From: Hansfordia pulvinata
Lineage: Eukaryota; Ascomycota; Sordariomycetes; Xylariales
Assembly (NCBI GenBank): GCA_006538405.1
Contig: BJKQ01000011.1
Location: 1,696,304-1,760,303, forward strand
DNA: 64,000 nucleotides
Direction: 5' to 3'
The position numbers were made by a program, and so were the translations under genes. The notes beneath the pieces were generated by a model. It ran no database searches, was not told the origin of the DNA, and saw only the letters and a program-made list of their open reading frames with translations. Positions 10,018 to 23,290 of the stretch are shown in pieces; within the stretch, counting starts at the first letter, position 1; each line of letters starts with the position of its first letter.

Positions 10018-12486
10018 GAAAAGTTAGCCATTTCAGTTCATCTCTAAAGCACAGATGTGCGAGCTCAGTTTGCGTTGCTGTGATGCTGAGAAGGGAGGTG
10101 GGAAGCCGGATGAATGCGTTGCCAACAACAGTGTTGTGCGGCGGAATGGACAGGGTGGTGGGCGAGTGGAAACCCAGTCAAGAAGATGAGAGCAGCGTGA
10201 TTTGGTGCAATATGGGGAAGAACTAGAAGCCGGGTCTGCTTGCGCTAGGAGAGCTTATGAAAACGAGGTGCTTGCTGTACGACGTACCTTGATCGGCGGA
10301 GCAGACAGACAGAAGCGAGTGGCTAGAGAAGGCCGGCCTAATAGGTCGTTGTTTATTGGAGTTGCAGCTGGAGGTGAAGCATCATCTCAGGTCAGCCGGG
10401 TATTCAAGTTGCGTTTGGTAGCGCCCTTGCTAGGGTCTTCGATGCGGAACGAAGTGGAATGCATGTAGTGCTTGTCGTGAGCCAGTTCAAAGGTTTCAGA
10501 ACCAACGGCGTGTGACGGGACGAGGTAACGAGCCTAGCCCACCACTTCCTCGCGAAGATTCAGACGCGGACGAGATAGTAATCAGATAGACTGGACGAAC
10601 CTGTGGTGTATTTGCGCAGTTTGAGAAAGTGCGGATAGATGCGAGCAGTATTCGAGGAGGGGCTGCGAAGCGGTCGTTATCTGTTGAAGGGCACCGCGAG
10701 ATCAAGCGTCAGAATGCCTGCCCAGTTCGCAACAAGTGAAAGGCGGTGGGATGGTAAGGCCAGCTGGGTTGCGGGACAGGCAGTGTTGGGCGCAGTGAGT
10801 AGCCACAGCCAGACACTCTGCACTCACTACTTTATCTTTCGGTAAAGCTCAATCAAACCGGTGGTGACTGGTCAATTTTCAGTCGAGTCGGGGGCGAGTG
10901 GAAAACGGCTTGGGTTAACCGTGTAGTATGAAAAGGCAAAATGGCAACAAGTCTTCCCATACGGGCGATACAAGTATAGTCTGGGACGTGATGATGGCTG
11001 GTTCAAATCAGAGAAGGTCGTGCAGACGCGACGGCGAAAGTGGTTCTGCCCTGGGACATCTCATGTGGACCGGCACGTAAACAACAATACGCAGCAGGTT
11101 GCGTGGGCATGTCATAGGCGCCCCGACAGACGTCCTCGAGATACCTAAGGAGGGACACCCATACATCATTGAATGAGCTGACAGAGGGGATGGAACCCAA
11201 AGGCTCAAGTCTGCCACGAAGGCAGAGAGCAGTGGCCGACGAGGCGCACCAACATCAGGCGCGGAACAGTTTGCAACCAGGGTATCAATGCCTGCAACTA
11301 GGTGTGCCCCCAGGCGAGCTATCATGAATCACCAGCTTTCTTTAGCCCCGATAGACTTCGTGCCTTTCCGGAGATGTAGAATCGCGCACCAGACGTTCTT
11401 GTGTTTGTTTACCTATCTGCCCACATGACTCCAGTGTGCGTTGCTGGGTCACCGCGGGGCGAGTCGTTGTTTTCGCTGATGTAAAGAACACGACGGCACC
11501 CGGAAAGACCCTCCGCGCATTTTGTGATTTCCAAAACAAGCTGTGAAGACTTAGTGGATGCCGTGGGCTTACAATGCAGTCGCATTATCTTTGACAATCT
11601 TGCGAAGTATGGACCGGAATATACGCAGTCGCACAGATCGCCCAGCTAAGGGCCTACAGGACATATTTTGTCGAGATGGGCAGATCTCCTGCTTGACTCA
11701 AAGCTCCCACCTACCACAAGGTGAATTCATTGATCTTACCAACCTGAGTGGGCGCGGTATCCGCATTCTCATCCTTGGACCTGAACTACCAACCTAGAGG
11801 CGGGCGTCAAGTTCCCCACGCACCGCCTCTCCGCGACGAGAAACATGAAGTTTGTAACGTTCGTGTCCACCGCGAATAGACTATCCAGTGCGATCCCTGA
11901 TGTTGGATATGTTGTGCACACTCCGATGAGACCGAGCTAGCTAGGCCGAGCGAGCGTTAAGAAAGACCGAAGACGGATTCAAGGGTACTCTGCATGATCC
12001 GTGAGTCGGCTTGCTTTCGGTAGCCAGAGCCAGGAACCAGCCATAGCCTCACGACTGACAGTCATGAAAGAATTCTCATTCGGTGGTTGATGATTGTATG
12101 TCCCCACACATCCGACGCCTCAGTATCAAGCGCGTTCCTGAACTCATTTCTTGTCGCCTTGCCATGTCGCATCGTGGACGTCAATATCGCGAACGTCAGG
12201 GGCAGACCGTACCCCAGCCTTGGTACTCGTATGCGTAAAACACTTCGAGTACCAATCGACCTCCAAGCTGTGCCTAATGTCCGTCGATTTGGGGATTGCA
12301 GGGCTGAGAAGAAGGCTCTGGGCACATATCCGAGTGGTCGCCTAGACGAAGCCCGTTGTCTCTTAAGGACGAAGGGCTGGTGATTTTGAGTAGCTGTTGG
12401 ACGGCGGTTCAAGATCTCCGGGCCGGAACTTCAATCATTACATCCCGCTGGCCCCTACTATGTGGGGGGCCGTTGGACTACGATCC

Positions 12487-12506
12487 GAGTACTCGTACGA
12501 GTACTC
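12487..12506. repeat. Perfect 20-bp palindrome GAGTACTCGTACGAGTACTC
   Basis: The 20 bases equal their own reverse complement. This is the longest perfect example of the dispersed TACTCGTACGAGTA word found by eye. It is followed at once by CCGTACGCGTACTCC. Function is unknown. Confidence 0.85.
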
Positions 12507-14806
12507 CGTACGCGTACTCCAGAAGCGTGACTGGGAACGGCCGCATTAGCTGCATCCGAAAGTGGTCGAGTACTCGTAGCTCATGGCCTTATTCCAGACT
12601 ACCTATCAGGGCGTACGTACTGGCATTCCTCCGTGTACGGGTTAGGAGGCTCTGCAAGATGATTGCAACCATTGACAAGACCCATCGACGAGGGTCAGCT
12701 CAGGACCATGAGATGGTAGAGAGACGTCTGCCAAAGTGGCACAGTGGCACAGTACGGACATGGACCCGGCGCAGGCACGCGTGCGTCCGACCAGATCCGA
12801 CCGGATTAGGCAAAGCACGGCAAGCAGCCCCCGCGAAGCGTGCCAAGGCTGAATCCTTGCCTGGCTGTTTCAAAACGGGGCCCAGCGTGCCGCTTCTTCC
12901 GTCTTTCGAGCACCAGCCTTAAGTGGCTACGGAGACAGGCACAGGTGATATCAACGAGGACGAGTACCTCCACCTACATCTTATCACTTACAGATACCAT
13001 GTTAGATACGTGCACTCATACGAGTAAGGAACCTTACGGGTATGCAGTCCCTCCCGTGGCGGGGCACTGGTAGCAATCAATCACTGGACGGGGCTGCATG
13101 GCTGCATGGGGATAGGGAGATACCTGTAGGCACTAAGATAGGTACGAGTAGCTCCTCGTACGTACCTGAAGCATGGAGGACTGCCTTAGGTACTCGAATA
13201 TGTATTTTGGATGTCGCTAGCTCTTGCTTTACACCACTGTGTTGCTGCTGGTGAGGTTCAATGGTACTCGTAACTTGAAAGGCTCTTACCTCAGGTCCTG
13301 TGCAGTTTATTGATGTCTGATCTACCGCTCTTCATGTGCAGGGCAAGCAAGGCTGGCCCCGAAGCACCATGGACAGCTACTCCGTAACAGGGTGCATAGA
13401 CAAGAATAGCAACACCAATCGAGCGGCCCTTGTTATTGCGAGCGACACCTGGCCCAGATGGATTATGATGGGATTGCTAATAATAAGATAGGCGCGCTTC
13501 GGCAGTGCGAGGCCTTCCAAAAGCGACTGGAACCCCCTCCCCTTATTATGAGAAGGGAATAGCGCACGCTGGTCAGGCTGCCCGAGGTGCGAGTGCTCGT
13601 AGTGGTTCGTGGCTCGACATGAGCGAAGCGCCGACAGGGCCCCTCCCTTCTCCAGCTCCGTCCCACACTCGTCGCACCCTGGAGCATGTACGAGCACCGC
13701 GCTCGTAGCACCCATGGCACCCACCCAGTGCACCCGTAGCACCTCATTGCACGTCGTGTGGTTCTTCGCGGAGGGGCGGGACCGTGAGCAAGTCCCGGAG
13801 TGGCTAACTTGGGCTCGAAGTGGGCTGATGAGGCTGCCAGCCTGGATCGATAATTGGAGTCGTCCCCATCCTCCAACTTCGCCAACTGCTCGATTATCGT
13901 ATCTACGTGCACTCGCTCTCAGCCAGGACTCTGCAATTCATCATTCAACACGAGCCTGGTAGAGGGCACACTACATAGGCAACGAGAGAAACTGAAGATT
14001 ATTGGCCTACGCGGAGATTTCTATTGTTCATGCTGGGGTCAGGCCATATCAGCAGGATGACTGAGGGGCAGGCATACTCGCCTCGGGGATGTGCACCAAG
14101 ATACGCACGCCCGCGTGACACGGTAGCTGCTGTCCAAAGAAGAGGGAATAAGGTGGGCGGGGGGAGGGCTCCGCACGGCGGGAGGAATGATGACGGCAGG
14201 CTTTCTGTAGTGCTGAGTTAGCGGTTCAATGATTGATGATGGGTCTCGTGCGTGCTCACAGCGGCTACTCGTACGTCTCAGTACACGTACTCGTAGAGTT
14301 GGTCCTCGTTCTAGGTGGAGTCATGTCCGTCGTACGTACCTGGACATGTCCCGTGCTGATTCAACGTCTATGGATGACTTTAGTCGTAGCACGCACATGG
14401 CCGGCTGGGTACCTATCCATGATGGGCACATGCGCCGGGCCTCCATTCGAACGCATCATGAGGCCACCGCCCGTGAGGACTCTCGAGGTCGCTCGCCGCT
14501 ACTCGTATGTGGCTGGTATCATTAGGTACGGTCTGGATCTAGTGGACTCAGATCTGCGAGAGTGGAAGGCTCAAGGCTGCCAGCTCCTTTTCTGGCCCTC
14601 TCGTCCGCCAAAGGGTCTGTGGAATGGACATTGGATACTGAAGGACGAGACCCGACTGCATTAGAACAGCAACTGCGGCCCTCTGCTATCCATTCTCCAT
14701 CCAAACCGTACCTAAGTCTGGTAGGTATCTCAAAGATGCATCCAGGGCAAGGTGCCTTTTCTGGTGAGCTCCGCGCGGTCGGGTACCTGCGGGCCAGGTG
14801 TACGAG

Positions 14807-14824
14807 GGTACTCGTACGAGTACC
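14807..14824. repeat. Perfect 18-bp palindrome GGTACTCGTACGAGTACC
   Basis: This self-complementary word has the same core as that at 12487-12506, about 950 bp upstream of the PA-TM-RING start codon. Confidence 0.85.
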
Positions 14825-15775
14825 TAATTCATCGATCCACCCATGCCCCCGTCCATGGGGTTCTCTTTCCGGACCCTTTCTTCGCCAGCCCGCTCCAGGG
14901 CGCGTGCTAGCCCACCGCGCGCATCTAATCCCCACGTCCCGTCCGCCGTCCATGACTGCCTGCCGTGCCTGCCCACCTGCCTCCCACCCCGGTGCCGCCC
15001 TGCGTGCCCACCCGCCTTGCGCGCCAAAGAGTCGCCACCTCCAGTGGATTGGACTGGGCTGGACTGCAAGCCCGAACGGAGCTACTTGCACCTTGGCAAC
15101 CTGGTCCGCTTGACTAACCCACCACGCACGCATCCGACGTCCTTGTCTCATCGTGTCTCTCTTTCCCCTCCTCCTCTTGGCTTGCTCTATCTACGGCGGG
15201 TACGGCTCGTCTCTTCTTCGACTTCAACCTCCTGTCCCGCTCTGGCAGACACTTCGACCTTCATTCCCGCCTTCCGTGTTCCCTCATCGCCTCTTCGCCT
15301 CAGCCTCTCGCCTTTCCTTCCATTACCAGCTTCTCTTAATCCTAGACGGCCCATTCGCACTCTTCGCCACATCCACGCGCACACGCACACGCACACCGTC
15401 ACGCCTCTCACCATTCTCTCTTGCGAAGGGCCTGCAGATGCATTCCACCTGAGCGCATTACCGACCTGAGCCCCCCGAGGTTCTCCCTCCTGCCCTCGTT
15501 GCGCCACCTTCTCCACGGTCTTCCGCCTCTGCCTCGCTTCATGCTCGGACGCGAATGTTGGCCCACGCCTTCGACAGGCTGAACTGCCAGCTGCTCGCGT
15601 CTCACCCATAGCAATCGAACCACGCACATCCCGCCAATTCGCGCTCAAGCGGTGCCCCGGCCTTCTTTCTTCACCTCACTAACTTTGTCAGCGGCTGAAC
15701 CTTTGGGGCCACCTCCAGACCTCCTGCCGTACGACCCGTCCACGCTGCACGAGTTCGCCAGCTCGCAATTCCATC

Positions 15776-18353
15776 ATGCGGGCTCCACGAATCGCTGTTC
15801 TGGCCTTCTTCCTCGCCGCCTGCCTCTTCCTCCTGTGTCGCGCCATCACCTCGACCGCTACTCACAGTGGCCACTCCGCCGCGTCCCCTCCAACCGTCCG
15901 CAAGTCTGGCTTGAAGTCTTTCCTCTCCTTTTCCACGCCGTTCAGTCTATTTCCGCCAAACGCCATAATTTCCATCGCCGACGACAACAGCACCTCATTC
16001 TCTGCGAGGCCTGCCGCTTTTGGTCCTCCACTTCCCAATAAGGGGCTAGACGGCCAGCTCTGGATCGGGAGCGGCTTCACGGAGGAGACATTCCAGGATG
16101 GCGAAGGAGAGGGCGAGCTTGGCTGCAGCGATGTTCCCGGCTGGGATGGGAACTCGAACACGGTTCTTAAGCCAGCTGCGAAAGACGCCGTCGATAAATT
16201 CAAGTCCAAATCTGGCGCGGTTACTGCTTCTGGCGCCAAGAACCTCCGACGTACCTCTGCCAAGAACCCGACTGCTGGCCCTGACTCGCACACCGCTGCG
16301 AAAGGCCGACCACTAGACGACGGAACTGATGATTATCTTCACCAAGGCCTTGACCTATCACAAAAATCTCAGATCGATTCTGCTTCTCGCTCGAGCTCGG
16401 GTCATGCCGACATACAATCCCTACAGGAAGGTGCCGAAATCGCCGGTAAGATCGTCTTGCTTAGCCGGGGTGGCTGCGGCTTCCTTGAAAAGGTCAAATG
16501 GGCTCAGCGCCGAGGTGCGGTTGCTCTGATAGTCGGCGATAACCAGAGAGGAGGGCCCCTGATACAGATGTTTGCCCGTGGCGATACGTCCAACGTCACT
16601 ATCCCTTCAATCTTCACTTCTCGTACCACCGCCTACTTACTTTCCCTGATGATGCAGCCGGGGACTTTCGTTGAAGGCATCGTCGATGAGAATGGCAAGC
16701 CTGCCCTCAACGTGCAGCAGCCAGACAAGACTCGCAAACACAAAAAGGCCAGACAGCAGCCTTCGAATGCGCCGGCACCACTCAAATCCACAGCACCAAA
16801 GAGTACGAAAGTATCGGCCGGCTCCAAAGACGCTTCAAGCGATGCTACTCCGAATGGCCGTGGCTGGCTGATGCGTATCCTTGGGTTGGGTTTTGGCGCC
16901 ACCACGACACCAGACAAGGCTCGCCAACCCACCACCAGCCAGTCAGATTGGATACTGGTAGAAGACTTTTCGGACGAGAGGGACAGTACTATCAAGAGCA
17001 GCCTCGAAAACTCGAGGCCAAAGTCAAATCCATCAAAGCCTGCTAGCGACAGTTTCCAGATAGGAGTCGAAGATTGGCGAGATCCAGATCTTCTTGGATC
17101 TGCCGAGCAAAAGGAGAAGGATGGTAAAGAAGTTGAGAGGAAGAAACAGGAAGCCAACGGGGCTAAACTTGGCGGCAAGAGCGCCGCCAGTGGATCTCCC
17201 ACCAAGTCAAAGGTCAAGGAGACTTTCGAGCTTGTGAATGAAAAATCCGAAATCTCCCAGGATGAGACCAACAGCTTCTTCTCTATTCTCTTTGGGAAGC
17301 ACCGCAGCCTTGAGTCGTCATCATCTCATGCAGAGGTGTCTACCAAACCCATCGAGACACCTATTGAGAAGCCAGTGCCAGGCGAAGGCACGCCCAATGG
17401 CGGCCAGGAGGGCCTCTGGGTTGTCATCACTCCGTCAAGTAGTGCAAGCCCATTTTTCGACACTCTTCTGGTGCTGGTCATCAGCCCCCTCATCACGTTG
17501 ACCGTGGTATACGCGCTTTTAATATTGCGGGCTCGCATTCGACGAAGGCGTTGGAGAGCCCCGAAGTCAGTGGTGGAAAGGCTACCGGTGCGCACATACC
17601 ACACCGTTGCAACTACGCCTGGGCCATCATCCCGGTTACCTTCGCCCTCCAGCTCGTCGCCTACGACACCTCTTCTTCAAAACGCGAACAACGTGCAGAA
17701 CGCGCAGACTGCCCAGGGGCCACAGAGGTCTCGTCCTCGCTCTCGGACCACTACTGGCGTTCCGTCAGCCGGGGAGCATCTGCGGATCGACACCGACGTT
17801 GGCGTCTCTCAGGTGCCAGCCTCACGCGGCGAACATGAGAAGCGAAATAGCGAATGGAAAAAGTACATGGGGCGGCAGGTTGAGTGTGTGGTGTGCCTTG
17901 AGGAATATGTCGATGGCGTCAGCCAAGTCATGAGTCTGCCATGCGGCCATGAATTCCATGTCGACTGCATGTGAGTCTACTTTCCTCCCTTGCGAAAGCT
18001 GCGCGCGACCTAGCTGACCTGTTTCTAGAACACCATGGCTCACCACTCGACGACGTACTTGCCCTATATGTAAGGGAGACGTTGTGAGGTCTCTTGCCCG
18101 GGGCTCGCCATCAAGCCCGCGATACGAGCCTTACCAAGACGACAGTGATAACGAAGCCTCGCCACGAGCTTCCAGCTCGAGGCCGGGATTAGAGGCTGAT
18201 GGCGAGTCTGATATCGAGCAGGGTGTTGTCTCCCCTACTGAACAGCCCGAGGGGGAAGATCACCAATCAAGCTGGATCGGCATGCTATCGCATAGTCTGG
18301 GACTCGGGTCATCGCCGAGATCTCACATTGAGGAGCCAGAACAGGGCCGATGA
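15776..18353 (+). CDS. PA-TM-RING family E3 ubiquitin ligase
   Basis: Exons are 15776-17970 and 18029-18353; the 58-bp intron (GTGAGT...CTAG, branch CTGAC) lies inside the RING. The protein has 839 residues. Order of parts: signal peptide (about 1-25, hydrophobic LAFFLAACLFLL); a protease-associated (PA) lumenal domain around 215-305 with GKIVLLSRGGCGFLEKVKWAQRRGA; a long low-complexity linker; one membrane span at about 560-584; a basic stop-transfer patch RARIRRRRWR; then a cytosolic RING-H2 at about 704-747 with all eight ligands (CVVC, CGHEFHVDC, CPIC). This is the architecture of the GRAIL/RNF13 family, endomembrane ligases that ubiquitinate membrane cargo. The lumenal part is much enlarged by a Lys/Ser-rich insertion. 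Substrates cannot be told from sequence. Confidence 0.92.
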
Positions 18354-21300
18354 GGCATACATCGGCCTTAGCTCGGATATTGAGTCTTCTTCTTCACAAT
18401 GGCGAGGGGCTTCTCGTCTAATACACGCTTCTAAATATCTGACGGCGTTAAGGTACTAATGCGGCATGGGTCGATGCTTGTTTTCCCGGCAGATGAGGAT
18501 GCCTTGGGCGTTGGCGCATGAGGATTTGAATTTGGAGTGGCGCATCGAAATTATTCAGGTCTGCCGTGGTCCAAAAACGGTGCACCTAGGGAGTGTTCGT
18601 CTTTCGGTGGAAGGGCACAAGTTGACAGCAGACCTGGAGAGATGGGTTGGTCTCGCGGAAGCATGGTAGCAAAGTCTTGGAAGAGACAACCGGCTGGATG
18701 GGCAGCATGGCGAGTGGCGGACGGAAGCTGAGAGATTATACCCCAATGGAGAGGGCGACCGATGGATAGTGCCCGAATTGAAAGCAACGAATAACAGTTT
18801 ATATGCCCTGCGCTGGCCTGCTGCCTTGGTGTTTAATTTGATAAATCTGACCATTAAGAAAGTAGGTATTAGACTCGAGTTAGGAGGCGTAGAAACCACG
18901 GGTATTCCGGTTCGACTGCTTGTCTAACTGGTGAATATGGACGACGGAGTTGCTCACGAAGCCCATTCTGTCAGCGGAGGCTCGCAGACCATAAGCTGAC
19001 GTGACACGCTTCCCGGACCTTCGAGTCGTTCAACGCAAGCGATGCGGCGCAACTCCGCTGGATCGAAGCGCGCTTCTCAGCGGCAACCGTGTGACTTTTC
19101 GCGGCGAATGGGCTATACCCAACGTACCCCTCTTTGGAAGTAATAAGCTAGGTAATGATAATGCACTCTGGCTGGCTTCGTCATGTTTAAGCATGACTCG
19201 CGGGAACGCGATGCGTGTGCAGCGTCGTCAGAGACAGAGGAGGGTGGGAAATTTTGTCAAGATGTGGGCGATGACGACGCAGGTCGAGCCAAGATGGATG
19301 GGGGCTGTGCTAGGAGAGCTGCGTAACCTGCTGCACTCACAATGGTTCGGGCCCTTCCTATCAGCGTGGAGAGAGCTAGGGTATCTGAACGGAGTACGTA
19401 GCAGGGCTGACGATTAGTGGCTCGACCAGGGATCTGGCTATCTACCAGGGCCAAGTGCTGCTGTCAAAAGCCAATGTGGCATATCCTGCCTGGGAGAAAA
19501 GGAGGGGCGCGGGGGCAGGATGAGAGACATAAGGAACAGCCAGGGCTGTGCACTACCTTCTGGGGATGGTGTCGCAAGCTATCTTGGCAGAGGTAGACGG
19601 CAGGCAAGCAGACGCGCGTCTGTGGGTGATGGAAGAAACTGTGAGGTTACCACCCAATTAACCTGAACTCTTCTTGAAGTCTAGTACATACTACATTCCT
19701 ACCTACCCACCAACTTGAACTGCGTGGGCATGTCTGGCCACTATGTGCATCGCATTGGCCAGATCGCCGGCCGAAATTGCGAGGTTTGTGTAGAATGTAC
19801 AAGTACATTCCTGCCAAGGGTACTCATGTTATCTAGCATGTTCAGGAGCAGAAGAAATCGGTCGGTGCAGGTGTGGGAGACGACGCGTATGCATGTGGGC
19901 ACGACAGATCACGGGGCTGGTGTATGAGGCTGTATTGTACTCGACTACTGGTCCGTCTTTTCGGAGCTGGGTGACAGCTGATGGGGTTGACATGAGGAAT
20001 CCAGTGGCATGTGCCCTGACTCAGCGCGCCTCGGACCTGGACCCCAGATCGTAGGGCCTGGCCCAGTGAGATTTCCCCATCCATGGACGGCATCGTGAGC
20101 CAATCGATTGGAGCTGCGCCTTTGAAAGGCCTTTAATCGCCGGTCCTCTGCCGCCCATCGATGCCCATTTGCTCGTGGACACAGATACACAGGCGGAACC
20201 CACTTGGCGGCGTCTCAGGGAGCGGGCGAGACGGGTGCGGTGATGGGCGACCACCTTCGTGATCCGTTGCAGAGCGCTTGGTGTGCTTCCACTTCTGCAA
20301 CGTGTATGGAAGGTCGATCTCGCAAGACCAGCAGCCGCCCTCGCAGGCCTAGGCACGCCAGGCTCGGGCCATCTAACGCCACGAGTTCTCCGCACATACG
20401 GGGCGCAGAGCTACCTGCCAAGGGTCCTGCGTGCGTCAAAATGCAGCGCCATCGAAAGCAACAGAGAGACACCCATAAGTCTATCCGGGTGAGTACACGT
20501 CATCGTGTGCATTGGCCTATGACGGCAACGCTCATTCTCGGAAACAACAATGAGCACGCGTGACAAGGCCCGGATTTCGGAATCCATGACTTCTCTCGCC
20601 GCTGACTGCCTACCAGGTAGGTACGGTAGTTTTTCACCTGCATCTTCTCCAGAGACTCTTGAGGCAGGTACGGTACTATTCGAATTTAGGTGGTAAGGTA
20701 GGTAGGCATGAAGAATAGGCACTTATAGGAAACGGACTACCACGACTGCTTTTACCATGCGTACCTCTTACCTCTGTAGGTTTCGGTCAACCTACCCATA
20801 ACACAGCAATTCTCGGGCGGTTCAGATCATCCATGCGACGACTGGGAAAGTCATAGCAAGCCAGGTACGGGGTGGCTACCTCAGTTGAAGGCTTGGCAAG
20901 CAGGTAGGGAACACGAGTACCCTTGTGTGCCTGGAAGAAAGCCTTCCATCCATCGTACAGACTGGAGCGGGTGTCTGTGCCCAAGAGGACCCGCGGCAGC
21001 TGCTAACTTAGCCGCGGACGAAGTAGGTAGGTACCTACCGTGTACCTGGCATCACCCTCCATCACCGACGGGCTAGCCAGGTGGTACTCGCACTGAGGGC
21101 GGATGGCTGCCTCTGCCCTCCTTCGATCCTGGACCTCCGGATACCAGTTTGCGCTGCGCTTCACATCTCCCGTTTCACCCTTCGACCCTTTCTCCAACCT
21201 CGCCGCCGCCTGCACCCCCGGCCCGTCTATCCAGCTTCACCCTGCTCCCCCCCAGTACCACAACACACGGCGCATCGCACGCGCATGCGCACCACGCTGC

Positions 21301-21450
21301 CCTGCCGATAGTCTACCCGACCCTCGTTCTCACTCGTTTCCCTTCCCGCGAGAAGGTGGTGGTCGACAGGGGAACACACCGGCACGCGACGGAGGACAGT
21401 TACCGCCCGGCAGTCTTGACGGGCAAAGCGACGCTCGCGCCTGAGCGACC
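18354..21450. other. 3.1-kb spacer
   Basis: No gene is recognised. TACCT/AGGTA tracts occur at 19685-19710, 20610-20710 and 21020-21050 (TAGGTAGGTACCTACC). The segment before 21450 is C-rich and probably the leader of the VHS/GAT gene. Confidence 0.5.
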
Positions 21451-23290
21451 ATGAAGTCGCTTCGGATGAACAAAGTGCTCGGCACCATCAAGCGCAAGAA
21501 GAACTCGACCAGTATGCCCACGTTTCTTCCACCACAACCAGCGCCCTTGCCGCACCCTAATGGCCATGGATCTTATGACTGACTCGTCCACAATAGCTAC
21601 CGAAGGCGGCGTCACTATACCCTCCAGCCATACAGGCGACGGACCCGAGGCAACGGCCGCGTGCAATGTCGTACGTCTTCGAGCGGGCTTGGTGCCTCCC
21701 CTCCCCTCCCCTCACGCCCTCAGCCATCCTTGCGCCAGCAACCAAATACCTCCTGGGACTCGCGTACTGACCGCACGCGGCATGTAGAAACTCTTCTGTG
21801 AATCTGGAGGCCCAAACTCGGACGACGAGATCCTTTACCTGCCGCCCATTGTCGATGCTGCCGAGTCGTCACCGGCTGCCGCCGCAGAGTGCGCTCGCGT
21901 CATCCGCCACTACCTCAAGAAGGACTACTGGTCCAAGCCTTCCTACCAATACAACGCCATTATGCTTATTCGCATCCTCGCCGACAACCCCGGCCCCAGC
22001 TTTACCCGTAACCTGGACGAGAAGTTTGTCAAAACCTGCCGCGAGCTCCTCAAGACCAACGACCCCAGCGTTCATCAGATGATCATGGAGACCCTGGAGA
22101 GCTTCCAAGGCACCAAGTCTCACGATGACGGACTTGGACCGTTGCTCCTGATGTGGTCCCACGAGAAGGGCAACGCACAACAGAATAGGCACAAGAGATA
22201 CGGCGTGAGTCCCGGCGCAACCTTGCACATCCTATCGTCACACGAGTACTGACGCCGCTGCGTGATGCAGGGCCCACGGCAAAATTACCCGACACCGACG
22301 CCTTTCCATTACCAACCTCAAGACCTGCAACAGCACCATTCCATGACCGCTCCTGGTCGCGACCCGCATTCCCAAAACTACTTTTCCCGCTCGCACTCCA
22401 ATCGCCGCCTGCCCAACCCTGTTGAGCTGGCCAGTCGCCTGGAGGAGGCACGCACCTCGGCCAAGCTGTTGGAGCAGGTTGTGGCGAGCACACCGCCGGC
22501 CGAAGTCTTGTCAAATGATTTGATCAAAGAGTTTGCCGACCGCTGTACCAGTGCCAGCAAGAGCATACAGGGCTACATGTCGTCCACTGATCCGGTTCCC
22601 GACAACAACACAATGGAAAGCCTGATCGACACCAACGAACAGCTTCAAGCCTCTTTACACCTCCATCAGCGCTCCATGCTCAACGCCAGAAAGCAGGCTG
22701 GCATTGACTCGCGCCCGGTGGACGACTCCGCTTCAGAGATGACCAATGGCCCGGCGCCCTCGCTCCCCTCTCGAGCTACGGCTGCCGCCGCTTCTGCCTC
22801 CGCCTCGTCCACTTCCGAGGTCCCTCGACACAATGGCTTTGCGATTCCAGAGCCGTCTCCTGTATCGCCGGAAACGCCGACAATGCCCCTGCGCAAGGGC
22901 AGCGGTAAAGGCAAGGGAAAAGCCTACGAGCCCTCGTCCTCGGCAGTGACCAGGTCAATAGCCCCGCGTGACGACGAAGATCCCTTCCGAGACCCCGAGC
23001 CTGAGCCGTCTGGCTCGCGCTCCCATGTGGCCCAGCCTTATGGCATGGGTCAATCGCACGAGCTCGATTCCCGCGAGTTGGAGCCGCGACTGGCTATTGA
23101 GCCCTTCCACCCAGGCTTCGGCCCCAACCCGACCTATGTAGGCCGGCAGGAAAGTGCCGTCGGCAAAGAAGCAATGCACGGTGCAACCCTCAACTCGACA
23201 TCCCGCACAGCAGGATCTCTTTCCGACGACGATGAAATTTACGACACACAAGACTTGAACAAGGCAAACAAACCCGTGTACAGAATCTAG
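21451..23290 (+). CDS. VHS- and GAT-domain endosomal adaptor, Lsb5/GGA-like
   Basis: Four exons (21451-21511, 21597-21670, 21788-22204, 22271-23290) sum to 1572 nt and 523 residues, all with GT-AG introns (85, 117 and 66 bp). A short basic N-terminus (MKSLRMNKVLGTIKRKK) precedes a VHS/ENTH-like helical solenoid at about 46-184 (KLFCESGGPNSDDEILYL, then SYQYNAIMLIRILADNPG). A GAT-like three-helix segment lies at about 229-318 (NPVELASRLEEARTSAKLLEQ ...). The C-terminal third is disordered, with a Lys/Gly-rich basic patch and a DPFRDPEPEP motif of the DPF type that can bind adaptor appendages. Proteins of this class bind ubiquitinated cargo and clathrin machinery on endosomes. The nearest named yeast relative I can suggest is Lsb5; orthology is not proven. 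Confidence 0.82.

Larger units (their letters stand above)
10018..15775. other. 5.8-kb gene-poor spacer rich in palindromic words
   Basis: It separates the divergent RRM and PA-TM-RING genes. None of the open frames shows a domain, homology I recognise or plausible codon use. It contains many variants of TACTCGTACGAGTA, including a perfect 20-bp palindrome at 12487-12506 and an 18-bp one at 14807-14824, with others near 12225, 12566, 13141-13167, 14265-14300 and 14500. The last 600 bases are pyrimidine-rich with a CACGCA-type repeat near 15375-15400, consistent with promoter and leader of the downstream gene. Confidence 0.55.

Noticed and set aside
14522..15151. 209-codon minus-strand and 183-codon plus-strand frames covering the same bases
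   Set aside because: Both are open simply because of GC-rich composition; neither has recognisable sequence.
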